Made by a program: the position numbers and the translations under genes | Assembly: GCF_019703515.2 (NCBI RefSeq) | Contig: NC_059393.1 | Coordinates: 11,984,001-12,048,000 of the forward strand | Source of the DNA: Myxocyprinus asiaticus | Lineage: Eukaryota; Chordata; Actinopteri; Cypriniformes; Catostomidae | DNA: 64,000 nt | Direction of reading: 5' to 3' | The notes under the pieces: generated by a model | Database searches by the model: none | The model's input: the letters and a program-made list of their open reading frames with translations, nothing else | Told to the model about the DNA's origin: nothing | In this document: positions 38,220-52,300 of the stretch, in pieces | Layout: each line of letters starts with the position of its first letter | Position numbering within the stretch: the first letter of the stretch is position 1

Positions 38220-41200
38220 TCTGGCTTGTATAGCTAATGCACATTCACATTCTAAAGTTGATTGACAGGTGATGTCTGTATCTAAAAGGTGATTGGCTCT
38301 TTTAACTGTAAGGCGGGACTTCCTTTCTATATCCGTTGACCATTGGGTGCTCAGAGCTCCTTGGCTGAGCATTCCAATTTCTCCCATTCATTTTAATAGA
38401 AGTGGCCCATCTCTGCTAAATAATCTCTGCCCTTATTACATGGCTCTCTGGCATTCTTAATTTGTGTCCCAAATGATGCACCCCACTTTGCACTTACAAT
38501 ATACTCTATGCACACAGCCATGTAGTGTATGAATTTTCAAAGCAGCCCCAGTGACTAACTAACATTTGTACTACACGGAAGGATTTGCAGTGTTAGCATG
38601 TTAGCCAAATCTAGGTCAACACTTATATCAAGACTTAATCTCAACCCGTACAAAAAATCTAAAGTTCTGACAAACTTACTGCAAATTTTCCACATCATTA
38701 TTTTCACATGCAAACGAGCTTGCAATTCACTGCAAATGTTTGCCAGAAGTTTTCAGATATTTAACGGTTGTGGTGAACCTGCTACAAACCTTTGGTGACA
38801 ATTAAGAGTTTGCTGCAAAGCTCATTTGCATGTGAAAATTATAAGTGGTGAATTTACAGCAAATTTGAAGCAAGTTTGCAAGGTGCTGTCTTCATAGAGA
38901 TTTCGCCAATTGCCACATTTACCACTAATTACCATTGTTTTGTCAGGCTAGCATCGTGGAAAACTAACTCCGCCTCTTCCACTATGTTGGGCAAGCCGCA
39001 AACGCTGAGTGCATAAAGTGTCCAACATTCCACACTCCGTTTTCTCGTACATCATCTGGGTACTCATAGTACACTTCATTTTATGGCAATATTAGTGTAA
39101 ACATACTACTCGCACTACATAGGCTACAAAACTAAATTGGAAACTACATTACTTGCACACCGAAACTACAGTTGTACACTACATTGCTGAAGTGAGCAGT
39201 TTGGGATACACTTAGTGTTCTGCGGTCAAATATTTTGTATAATGATCTCTTCTGTCCCAGGCAACTGATTTCTTACACGGCTGTGTCACTTTTATGTCAT
39301 TCAGACTACTGTCTTTTTTTTAACTGTTTAAAGCAATGTTCCTGGTTCAATACAAGATCAAGCTCAATCGACAGCGTTTGTGGCATAATATTGATAACCA
39401 CACAAAAAAAAAAAAATTGACAGGTCATTTGTTACTTTAAAAAAAATCTGCAGAGGGCCTGGGTAGCTCAGCGAGTAAAGACGCTGACTACCACCCCTGG
39501 AGTCGCGAGTTCGAAGTGCTGAGTGACTCCAGCCAGGTCTCCTAAGCAACCAAATTGTCCCGGTTGCTAGGGAGGGTAGAGTCACATGGGGTAACCTCCT
39601 CGTGGTCGCTATTATGTGGTTCGCTCTCGGTGGGGCATGTGATGAGTTGTGCGTGGATGCCACAGAGAATAGCGTGGGCCTCCACACGCGCTAGGTCTCC
39701 ACGGTAACGTGCTCAACAAGCCACATGATAAGATGCGTGGATTGACGGTCTCAGACGTGTAGGCAACTGAGATTCGTCCTCCGCCACCCCGATTGAGGCA
39801 AGTCACTACGCCTCAATCTTAGAGCGCATTGAGAATTGGGCATTCCAAATTGCGGAGAAAAAGTGGAGAAAATAAAAATAAAATAAAAATTCTGCAATTG
39901 TCATAGTTACAATGGAAGTGAATGGGGCCAGTCAAAAAAACGTCAAAATATACACTGTTTTGAAAGTAAAGCCATAAGACCCAAACATTAAACGTATTAA
40001 CATGATTTTAGTGCGATAAAATCACTTACTAACCTTATCAGTGTAAAGTTATATCCAATTTTACAACTTTGTTGACGACACGATGGCAGTAAATGCTGTA
40101 ATCTCATTAAATCATGTTAACACACTCATATTGTTCATGTATTGTGGCTGTATTTGTGATATAGTGAGTATTTTAATGTTTCTGGACTGGCCCCATTCAC
40201 TTCCATTGTAAGTGACTTTCTGTAACCTTGATTATTTGTTTATTTTAAATGAGAGACGAGTTTATTTTTTTATTTTTATTTTTTTGGTAATCAACATTAT
40301 GCAGTTGCTTTTGATTGAGCTTTACTGAACCTGGAATATTCCTTTATTGAAGAGTTAAACTCTGAGATCTAGACCATTTCCTCAAATGCGTTGGGTGAAT
40401 CCGCTTCCAGCAGATATTCAGGTTATTATTATTGCTTCCCAATAATAAGTGAAAAGAAGAACATTTAGCATTGCATGTAATTCTAATACAGATGCATCGC
40501 ATGCATCACCCTTGTTATGGAATGTAACAGACAGATCTAAACAAGGTTAAAGAGCTTTGGCTTCTGTTCTCATACATCTTTGAACAGGTTGATGGCTTCA
40601 AGTAATGTCTGAGAAAGATTTTGCCTGCTTTCATTAAAAGGGTTTGGCAAGCACAGCTATCCTTAGTAGGTAGGACTAACAGGTTAATCCAGTGAGGTCA
40701 AATAAACCCCATGATCTGATTAGTGGTGCTCAAAGCTCACATGCACAATCACAGAAGTATACATACTGTAACAGCACAAGATCATCAGTATGATCCGAAC
40801 ATACTGTAACTGCACAGACAGAGAAGTTGTTTTCGTTTACAAAAGATACAGTATGAATTTTTTTTTTAAAGTATAAGAATTAAATTTTCATCTACAACAG
40901 TCCAGTATGGCAATTAGCGATCATGTGGTACAGTGCACAAACTGGACATGGGACCTAACCCTAGATTATCGAATCTCTGCACAAATCCATCACCATAGTG
41001 GTTCTTAGATCCTATTTTAGGATGGGTCAACAACAATGCAGATCCAGGCTCCGGATGTTTGATTGGCTCAGCATAAGGATCACTGATTCATTGTTTCATT
41101 GGCCGTTTCATCTCATGCTGATTGGCTAGTTGTTCTAAAGCTTGTTGGCCTTATGTTCTTTGTTTGAGGGGCATTATATAAGTCCTTCGAACAAGGACGG

Positions 41201-44200
41201 TGGGGCACAAGACATACAACTAGCTTAGTACAAACATCCTGAAATCTTGTTTCCGTTTTGTTATGCTCTGTGATTTAATGAGACATACAGTAATCGAAAG
41301 CAACAGCTAAAAGTAATTTCGAAAGAATCGATTAATCTAATAGCTAATGATCTTGCAGTTTTTTTCCTTGTGTGAACCACCCAAAACAGAGCATTATGAG
41401 CATTATGCTGTGTCGTCAGCAAGTCATTTAGCATTGTGCTTGCAGCTGGGAGAAAGCAACTGCGCTGTCTGACTCTAAAAATGGCTGCCTCGCTCGCACG
41501 AGAGTATTTTTGACCGACTTCGCCATGACATCACAACAAGTTGGACAGATTTCCAACCAGCATGCACTTGTCGGTGATAACAGGTGATAGGTTCTGTGCA
41601 GAACTTGCTTGCCACAAATGAGCCCATTGACTGAAAAAGGGAGGGGCACCCCTTACTCATTTTTCCCTTGTCACGTTTACATGCACTTTAAAAGTTTGAT
41701 TTCAGTCATACTAAAAGTGTGGTCACACAATTCAAATATTCAAAATAGCTATCTGGGTTACCTTCAAGGTCTATTGATGAAATAAAAGATCAGTGTTAGG
41801 GATTTACTAACTAAAATTAGCAATGCAACTAATATACGTTTTTCAGTGGCTTGACAGTATAGCTCAGCTACGTTTCCAACAGTGTCGATTTTCCAGTAAC
41901 AAGCTACATTTTCCAGTGAGTAGCGGCGTAGTGTTACAAAACGCAACATTTGTTCCATTATATTGTACACGCAGCAACGGTGCCGTGAGAGTAATCAAAC
42001 GTGCTCACCTTAACTGTCCTCTTTTTGTCATTTAAGTGAATCAGTTTGTTCAGTCAGTTCATATGAAAGAACTGATTAAAATAAATGATTGAATTATATT
42101 TAGTGTTGGCAAACCAATTCATTTTACTGAGTCGGTTCATTCAGAGGGTTCATGTAAATGAACTTGTTCACATAAATGATTCATTTTTTGAAGCTAAATA
42201 TTTATTTAATTGCTCCAGTTTATCACTATATTTGTCTCAATTATTTATAAGAAGGGGTGTTTTCTAGTTGTATTAGTTTATATTTAGTTTCAATTTATAT
42301 ATGTTTAATTTAATGTTGCCGAATGGGAGTTGAATGTTGTTTAAAAAGTGTTGCTTTTTTTCTTGCACTTCCATATATCATATTTGTAGGAGTAATTCAT
42401 ATCTATATAAGTTTACTATCACAGGCTATCTCTTTCTTTGTTTATTCAGGACAAATGAGTACTATGTCAGGTTGATTTTCTGTGTGACAATGGTGAATTA
42501 TCAGTACATTATGTGCATGTACACATGCATATTATACATGCTATTTCTTACTCAAGGTGGCACTGATGTTTGATTTGCATTAGATATTGCTATTTGATGA
42601 AGAAACAACATGGAAGTAAACTATAGCAAGTGTAACACATGAACAGAATGATTTGGCTAAGTTGTGCATCTCTTTAGACTCAATAAGTGCCTGAGAAAAT
42701 AATTATATCATGTAGCTTAGGTGTATCTTATGTGTTATGTGTTGCTCAATATGTGTTTGACATCCAGTTGCGTCTCATGAAATTTCAGCGTGGAAGTAAC
42801 GAATTCTGTTCTATATTTATACATATCTCTTTGATGTGAAAAATAAAAAATAAAACTATATCAGAATATATAATATTATATTATTTTCTAATTGTCTTGA
42901 AAAGGTTTTAAAAATGTGATCCTATCTGCACATTTTGTAGAGTAATTTGTAATAGATATACATGTTGGGTCGCTAAAGACCCGAGGTATGTAATATTGTT
43001 TGGTGAAACACCCATGCATTTAAAGGTTAAATGTTATGTTGCATTTGTTCTCCTGTACATTAAGGAGAACTTTCAACTGATGTGTACATTTTTGTGAATC
43101 CTTGTAGGTTTAACACCTCTCAAGACCTCCGCCCTCTGCCTCGACAAGCCTTGCCAAAACAGGGCAGAGTGCAGGGAAGGCCCATCTGACTTCCTGTGCC
43201 AGTGTCCGTCTTCCGTGCCAGCCCTGCCCAGCCACCAATGCCATTCTTCCAGTGCGCTCTGCCAACTGCCCATCTGCCAGGGCAATGTGACATGCCAATC
43301 CACCGGCACCCGCCCAGGGGAACTAGTATGCCAGTGTGAGCCAGGCTTGTTGGGCCATGACTGTCACTCTAGTGCCCAACTGTGCACTCAGGGGCTGTGT
43401 GGAGATGGTGCCCACTGCCTGGCATTGCAAGACAGGAGCCCAGGGTATGCTTGCATCTGTCAAGAGGAGTACACTGGGACATTCTGCGAGAAAAAGGTGG
43501 ATTATTGCTCCCCCAACCCCTGCCGCAACCGCGCCATCTGTCGGAGCAGAGGGGGCGGCCCCACCTGCTTCTGTGTGCCGGGATTCCAGGGCGAGCGCTG
43601 CGAGATCGAGGTGAATGAATGCGTGTCGTGGCCCTGTAGGAATGGAGCCACTTGTGTAGACAAGATTGGTCACTACATCTGCCTCTGCAGGCCTGGATAC
43701 ACGGGTGAGTGGAGGGTTTGATGCATGCATGCCAGCTTGTGCCAAAGGTAGCCAGTGCCATCTTGTGGATGAATGTGAAATATTGCAGCCTGAAATGTTC
43801 CCTTTGTTCAATTGAACAGTAAGCAAAAGCATGCATATCCAATGGCAAAAAGGCTCAGTGTTGGTGCCAGATCAAAAAGAGGGGAAAAAAGATTCAAAAG
43901 AAAAAAAATGGCACATCACGGCTTCAAAAATAGACAATTTATTATATTCGGGATTACAGTAAATTGTCTATGAGTCAAAATGTGTCATACATTGCAAATA
44001 AAATTTTTTATGACACTTTACGATAAGGTGGTATATATTAACATTAGTTAAAACAATATTGTTCAACTAACAATGATCAGTACTTTTACAGTATTTTAAT
44101 TTTGGTCAATTTTAGATTTGATACATATACTTAAAGGTTTTAACATTACAAGATGTATACATTAACATTAGTTAATGCATCATGAACTAATATGAACTAA

Positions 44201-46316
44201 GAATTTTTTTTATTAATAAATCAACTTTAATCTGAATAAATGCTGCCTTTTTTATTTATTGCTTATTGTTATTTTTATATTACATTTTATTTTGTATTAA
44301 TTATTAGTTTTACTTTTTTCTTTTTCATTTCATTATTATTTTATTAGATACATAAGAATAATGGCATGACGAATAGGGGCAATTGGGGCTTATTGTCTCA
44401 CTTTTACTCCAGTTAATTAGTTTTGTTTTATTTTTATTTTATGTCCATTTTGGTAAAGGTACATATCATAACATTTTGACTACAAAAAAAGCTATTGAAC
44501 ATTTCCACTGATATTGATCAGGTAAAAATACATAGTTAAAGGAAAAGTTCACCCAAAAAAGAAAATTCTCTCATCATTTACTCACCCTCATGACATCCCA
44601 GATGTGTATGACTTTCATTCTTCAGCAGAACACAAATGAAGATTTTTAGAAGAATATCTCAGCTCTGCAGGTTCTTACAATGCAAGTGAATGGTGACCAA
44701 AATTTTGAAGCTCCAAAAGCACATGAAGGCAGCATAAAAGTAATCCATATGACTCCAGTGGTTAAATCCATGTCTTCAATAGAGTTCTGCACGGACCTTA
44801 AAATGAAACCCGACCTGTACCCGAGACTGCGTCGCCCGTCCCTACCCGGCCCGCACGATACGTCAGATTTTAAGCCCGAACCCGACTTGAAATCGCTTAC
44901 TATCTAATTTCTTCTCCTAGCAAGTGCTGTTGCAGTTGGCTATATTTTATGTAAGCATATAGGCAAAATTCGTAACAGTACTGAAACAGTAAATATACAC
45001 AGTTTTATCAAGGCACGGCAGCCCCTCAGTACACTAGAGTAGAAGGGAAAAAAGCATTGCCTTACAGTTTATTTGCTGAAACTTCACTTGGTGCAGAACA
45101 ATCTGGAATAATATGAAACACTGCAACAGTCCCCTCTATGCAGCCTGAACTTGTTCAGAACGTTGAATCTTTGTGACAACTGCGCTGAAAACACTCTAGA
45201 TGCAGTGTAAAGAATGAAACAGAGTGCAGGTGCCTCAACATGCGTTTTTTTTATCCCCTTTTCTCCCAATTTGGAATGCCCAATTCCCATTACTTAGTAG
45301 GTCCTCGTGGTGGCACGGTTACTCACCTCAATCCAGGTGGTGGACAAGTCTCAGTTGCCCCCGCTTCTGAGACAGTCAATCTGCACATCTTATCACATGG
45401 TTCGTTGCGCATGACACCGCAGAGACTCTGCATGTGGAGGCTTATGCTACCCTCCATGATCCACGCACAACTTACCACACACCCCATTGAGAGCGAGAAC
45501 CACTAATCACGACCACGAGGAGGTTACCCCATGTGACTCTACCCTCCCTAGCAAACGGGCCAATTTGGTTGCTTAGGAGACCTGGCTGGAGTCACTCAAC
45601 ATGCATTTTTGACAATCTGAAGTTCTTTTTAACTTGACATGGTGTTTAAAACATGCCAGTTCTGCACGAGACGCAGAAGAAAAAGCGAGACATGGTGCAA
45701 ATGTCAAAGACATTCGTCCAGCATGTGTTTAAAGAATGGGAAAACAGAACAGACATGCGCAAAAACAAATTCGGTAGAACAGCCACTAACTCGTCCGTTC
45801 ACGTGTCCATGAGTGAGAGCGCGTGCGTGAAACAAGTTCGGTAAGCCTGTTTATTTAATTAATTATTCATAAATTACAAACCCGACCCAAACCCGAAGTC
45901 CTACTTGAAAAACTGAACCCAGCTAGAATACCCGTCAGGTTCTCTGGCCCCATTGGGCCCGGTTCGGGTTGCTGATCTCTAGTCTTCAGAAGCGATATGA
46001 TAGGTGTGGGTGAGAAACAGATCAATATTTAAGTCATTTTAACTATAAATCTGCACTTTCACATTCTTCTTCTTTTGTTTTTGGCAATTTGCATTCTCCA
46101 TGCATATCGCCACCTACTGGGCAGGATGGAGAATTTATAGTAAAAAAAGGACTTAAATATTGAACATTAACATTTTTGGGTGAACTATCCCTTAATTTAA
46201 CCCATGTCCTGCCCCTATGGGGCATATTGTCAAAATGTGAACCTTCTGTCTTTTTCTCTTAATTATACAGTTGCAATTAAAATGTATTATTGGGTTTTTA
46301 ATCACTTTTCTGTAAA

Positions 46317-46348
<32 letters not shown>

Positions 46349-49300
46349 CTTACATAGAATTACAAAATATAAAACACACGTGACAACTTGCACCAACTAT
46401 TACATAAATGTCCCAATTTAAGGGTATTAAACATAAATAATCACTGCTAGAGCAAACAAGCATTTATGTAATTGCAATTTTGACTCAAATCTTTAAAGTT
46501 ACTGAGATATAGCCTTTTGTGACAACTAGCCCTGGTCTCCCCCACAGTAAAACACACATGTGTGCGCAATAACATTAGACAGTTGCAAATTTGGCTTTTT
46601 TTTTAACAAAAGCAGGAAAATCTGTGCGCCGCATATCAATAACCCTAAAGACTGATGGAAGTGTCTAGTTACAGTCTGTTTAATCCACAATGTTTTTCCC
46701 TCTCTGGCTGAGGCCTATCCAGATGGCATGTGTAATAAGCCATACAGACATCTCGACAAAGAGCGGACTGGCATCTTTACACTCGACACCATTGAGCACC
46801 ATTGTCTCTGATGTTCCAGGTAGCAGCTGTGAGGTTCAGATTGACGAGTGTCAATCACAGCCCTGTCTCCATGGTGGCAGTTGCTATGACCACATCAATG
46901 GCTTCTCCTGTACCTGCCTGGCAGGCTTCCAGGGGCAGAGCTGTGAAACCAACATAGATGAATGCAGTGACCAGCCATGCCAAAATGGGGCAAAGTGTGT
47001 GGATGAAATAAATAGGTAAGATAGATTTTCATGGTGGTTATTTATTTCTACTTTTGTCTCCTAACTTTAAAAAAAAATATTTTTATAGTAGGCTTTGATT
47101 ATACTTTTTAAGCTATGTGTCTACCACTTTTTAAATCATTCATATATATAATTTTAAAAATAAATAAATTATTAAAAAAAAACTCAAAATGAACAAAGCA
47201 ATAAATATAGAACATAGATTATCTTTCATTGTAAAATATATAAATTAAAATTAATATGGCAAATAAAGTTCAGTATTGTACTTCAATAGTTTGCAATGAT
47301 AATGAAAGTGTGGGAAAAGTAGAAATACTCGTATTTGTGGTAACCACACAGAACAAATTCTTTGTTAATTTATAGGTTTAACTGAATTAGCTTAGCAGTC
47401 TTTTTATTTATTTTTTTTTAAATTTCGTCTTTCTACATACAGAATAGGTGGGTTACTCTCAAAATATGGTGACAAACATGTCCCTTGAGTTTTTTGTCAT
47501 GAAAAAGACTTCAAGAGTCAAGAAACCCATTTAAAATGCATCAATCTATAATCTAACCTTTTACTAAATCATATAAAAAAGGTTAGGCTCTATATGTTCT
47601 TACCTACACATTTTTGAATTTCTCAAATGCCTGAAAAAAACAAACAAACAAACAAACAAACATGAAAACAACATTTTAACTGTAAATTTTCACATGGTTC
47701 ATTTAAATGTCATTTGTGTTACATTGTTTAATGTTCATGTGAAAGATTTATATTGAAATAAATCAATAATTAAACCATATAATATCTTATTAGTACCAAT
47801 TTATTTTAATAGGTACAGTTGTGATTGCTCGCAAACTGGCTTTACTGGCGTTCACTGTGAAATCCCACTTCCACCATGCTGGTCTCAACCCTGCCTCAAC
47901 GGCGCCCTCTGTGAGGATGAAGATGGGAACTACACCTGCAATTGCTGGCCTGGTAAGTTACATGGAGCTTTTTTTGTGTAAACTTGAATATAATGATAGA
48001 TTTTCACTTCATATCAGCTGATCGATCTGTCTGTCTGTATATTTGTGCTTTGTCTCAGGGTTCGAGGGTCGAAACTGTGAGACAGACTTGAGTGAGTGTG
48101 AAAGCAGTCCCTGTGTGAATGAAGGCACTTGCATTGAGCTCTCTTGGAAGACTCTTTATGGCACTGAGTTTCTGCTGCCTACTCGATACGACCCCAGGCA
48201 TGCTGCTGGCTTCATCTGCAAGTGTTCACCAGGATTCTCAGGTAACTTCAAACTCACAGGCCAAGAAATAGTTGTCAAATTTGCACATTCACTTACTATG
48301 CAGGACAGAAATTCAAGGGTGTTGGTTTATCTCCGTAAGATAACTTTTCAGGAGGTGGTGCTACTTTTAATTATGTAGCTCAAGACATATCATTCACATA
48401 TAAACCTTTCCTTTCCTTTGTTTTTTTTCTTTTTCTTTTGTGGAAATACAATGGGGTCACATATTGAAAATCTGGATTTTCTCCCCTTTAAACCTTGAAT
48501 GTAATTGAAAGTTTGGAGATTTTTTTTTTAAATGTAAAACTTGATATTGAATATTTAAGAGTTGGCACTATTTCTAGGTCACTAAGCAAAATGCACATTG
48601 ACCAAGTTAACTGTGTACAAAAGGTCAGATTTCCTTGCTACCATTGAAGCACACAAGATGCTCTTTGGAAAATTCTCAGTACTCAGATCATGCTGGATAA
48701 CATGCAACAGATGAAAAGAGTTTGTGCTCGATTGCATGCTGTCATTAAAGCAAAGGGGTGATATACCAAAGTACACTGTCAGGAAAAATGTGTACCTTTA
48801 GGGGTACAATAGCTTGTCACTGTTTTTACCCCTTAAGTTAATAATATTGACCTTTTAGGGACAGATAATGATAGATAAAGAGCATTAGGTTTAAAACAAA
48901 TTTGGACACATGAAAAGGGTATAAAATGCAGGACTGTCCGAGGAAGTACAAATATCTGGTTAGCATAGATGCCACCAAGTTCTGGTGGACAACTGATCTT
49001 TTGGAGTCATTGAGCCAAGAAATCCTGCATTTAATTGCTTAATTTCATGTATTTAATTGCTTTCAATATTCAGCTGAATTTTTTGATATATCGGGCCCTA
49101 TTATAAGAGCGCTAGCGTTAAGCGCAGCACTATGCCATAAGTCATAAGTGCAAAGTCAGTGGGCATGGCCATGGCCATGAAGTTTTGGTATTTTCGTGCA
49201 AGCATGCGCTAAGTCTAGGTGCAAGTAGGTTGGGCGAAATCGCACTCGCAGCGTGTATTAAGTGCAATTTAATTCTGAGGTTTTCTCCGGTTATTATTCC

Positions 49301-52300
49301 AAAATCTGCATCCTATTATATAGTCCATTCCCTCAAGCGCCAGTGATATAAACCAAGACAGCACATTCATAAAAATGTGGACTGTATGCAATGAATTAGA
49401 AGAATTGAAAATTACGTTCTTTTGTGCATTAACTGCAACCTTGATGATTGTCGGGCATATTTCTATGACAGTGACACGCTCTTTTATACCATGGAAAATG
49501 TGATTCTTGTCAGAATTTGGATGAAGGCTCCTTAAATTACAGAGAATGAAAGTATTATTAATCATTATAATTTCATCATCAACTGGCTAGTATTAACAGT
49601 GATCATATCGGCACGCACTTCAGTTCCACCGGTCGATTTTGATTATTAAAAATTAAATTAATGTATTGAATTAAACCAAAAATATTTTTAAATTGAAATT
49701 ACACTTCAAACGAAATGAAAGTATAATCAAAATAATGAAATAGTCAAAAAAAATCATAGTCTACTAATTTCAAATATTTTACTCTCTCCAACTTCCTCCT
49801 CCCCATTTTGCAGTGACTTAAAAATCACTATATGACAACAGGTGGAAAAATACCTTTAGACCTACAAATTAGACCATGAATACAATTGTATATTTCAACA
49901 TAATAATAATAATAATAATAATTGAAAAATAAACCATGACCTATAGATAGTTTAAAACAAATCTCATACATTTTTGTTTCGAATAAGATGACTACAACTC
50001 TGATTGTCAGGGACATAATTTGATGTTCCACCTTTCAGAATTTGGACATTAACTTTATTACCACCTGCTGGTGGAATCTTAAAAACTGCAAATGCAGGAA
50101 CTGAATTTGAACTTTGCGCTAAGTTAAGACATGGTTTTCAAACGTCTTAGCGCAACTACCTATTTCTCAGAAAAATAGTAAATTGCGCTTTGCGCCACTT
50201 CATTAACATACAATACACCCACAGTTTGCGTGCATACACCCACAAATAGCACAAACACTCCCACCCACGCCAACTTGCGCTTTGCGCTGGCACGTAAATT
50301 GCATTTAGGCCAAAGTATACTTTGGGTGTGTGCATTGCGGAATGCTCTGCGCACAGTATGTGTGGCGCAAATTACGCAATTTGTCATCAGCACAGCCGGC
50401 TTGACCGCCCACCGCCTAGATTTTGACTCGTGCATGCGATCCTCGGCTGTGCGTATCATCTTCACATGTGCAGTAAGTCGGTCACTCTATCTCAATGGGA
50501 ACTCAATGGTGAACTCAGTAAGGCCTAGTGAAAAGTATATCTACAGTATTTCAACGCGATACTGTGTTTAGTTCATGGTTTTCATGGGTTGTGTTTTTCA
50601 GAGCTTAAAGGTATAGTTTACCCCAAAATATAATGCTATTATCATTATGTCATCATCAGTCATTCAAAAAAGACACAATGAAAGTAAACTCTTACTGAGG
50701 CTGTCAGGCACTAACATTCAAGTCTTTGGGGCTGTTTACACCGAACGCTTTTCTCCATTTGTCTGTGCTGTTTTTTTAATTGTTTTTCAATGTAAACATG
50801 CGCTTTGACCATTACGGCATATCTAATTTTTTCAGTGTTTCGCACTGGAGTGCCACATTTTTTTAAACGCTGTGTCAAGTTAAAAATAACTCTTAAAAAG
50901 AACTTTAAAAAGGGGGCCTGGGTAGCTCAGCAAGTAAAGACGCTGACTACCACCCCTGGAGTCGCGAGTTCAAATCCAGGGCATGCTGAGTGACTCCAGC
51001 CAGGTCTCCTAAGCAACCAAATTGGCCCAGATGCTAGGGAGGGTAGAGTCACATGGGGTAACCTCCTCGTGGTCGCTATAACGTGGTTTGCTCTCGGTGG
51101 GGTGTGTGGTGAGTTGTGCGTGGATGCCGCGGAGAATAGCGTGAAGCCTCCACATGCGCTAGGTCTCCGTGGTAATGCACTCAACAAGCCATGTGATAAG
51201 ATGCGCGGGTTGACAGTCTTAGACGCGGAGACAACTGAGATTCGTCCTCTGCCACCTGGACTGAGGCGAGTCACTACGCCACCATGAGGACTTGGAACAT
51301 ATTGGGAATTGGGCATTCCAAATTGGGGAGAAAAAGGGGAGAAAAATTAAAAAAACATGTCTCGAGATGCCTGCATTCTATTCCATTGGATGCGCTGCAT
51401 CTAGCTTTTTTAGACACAAGGATGTGGTCCATGTGAATGGCCCCTTACTGGTTTTGGAACAACATGGAGGGTATGCAAATGATTTAAAACTGATTTTTAG
51501 TTGAACTCTCCCTTTAATGTGTCATCCTGATGTTTTAAAATCATTAAGTAAAATGTTTTCGACCATTAGAATATTTTTCATTTTTGAGGATGACACTTGT
51601 TATTTTTGAAAGTAAAGTTCAGTTGCCACTTATAATGAGGTTTGCTCTCATGAAGTTGCATGAGTGTTATGCATTTAGCTTTGCATGTTTGTTTGCCAGG
51701 AGGATTATTGACTAAAACGTGTCCACAATATTCCTGGCATCAGCTGTAAGAGTAGATACTGCCCATATTGTTACATCAGCACAAATTCCTCAGATAGTTT
51801 TGTGGATAAAGTTTAATAATGGGGAAAACAATTATAGCTTGTTAAACAATTGCAGTGAGAACAGTTCATTCTTGGACAATAATCCTTGTTAAATGTTTAT
51901 TTGCAAGAAACTTGACTAAACTTGTGCTATTCCACATTGGCTCTCCCATTTCCATTCAGGTGCCTTGTGTGAACAGAACATTACCGACTGTACCGCCAAC
52001 CCGTGTCATAATGGAGCCACATGTGAATACTTCCTGGGCAGCTACAAGTGCATCTGCCCTTCGGAGAGCCAAGACGGTGTCCTGTATGGGGGCCGCAACT
52101 GCAGCGAGCCCCTGGTGGGTTGCCAGGGCCATGAGTGCCAGAACGGGGCTGCCTGTGTGCCCTTCCTGAGCAAGGGTGTACATGGCTACAGTTGCACTTG
52201 CCAGTCAGGTTACACCGGCTCTTACTGCCAGACGCCCACCGCATTCTCCTTCCAGACAACTGGAAGCTACTTGCACTTGCGTACACCGCTTCTGGGTGTA

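Larger units (their letters stand above)
44536..46195. mobile_element. Foldback MITE containing a hAT-like element and a SINE
   Basis: The outer element opens TTAAAGGAAAAGTTCACCC and closes GGGTGAACTATCCCTTAA, with matching inverted arms of the 23128 and 63124 family. It is expanded by an insertion at 44780-45981. It lies in the second crb1 intron. Confidence 0.78.

Noticed and set aside
39455..39520. Functional tRNA gene at the SINE head
   Set aside because: It has A- and B-box-like sequence but is attached to a shared 330-bp body in four copies, so it is a SINE head.
39364..39806. Open frames of 64-107 residues within the SINE copies (also 50927-51316 and 62031-62219)
   Set aside because: They occur in SINE sequence and recur between copies; not genes.
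43323..43848. Antisense frames of 159-169 residues opposite crb1 exon 2
   Set aside because: The plus strand is a clear EGF-repeat exon; the antisense frames reflect its GC-rich codons.
49828..50571. Open frames of about 67-113 residues in crb1 intron 5
   Set aside because: They overlap dispersed repeats shared with 33575-33730 and have no domain features.
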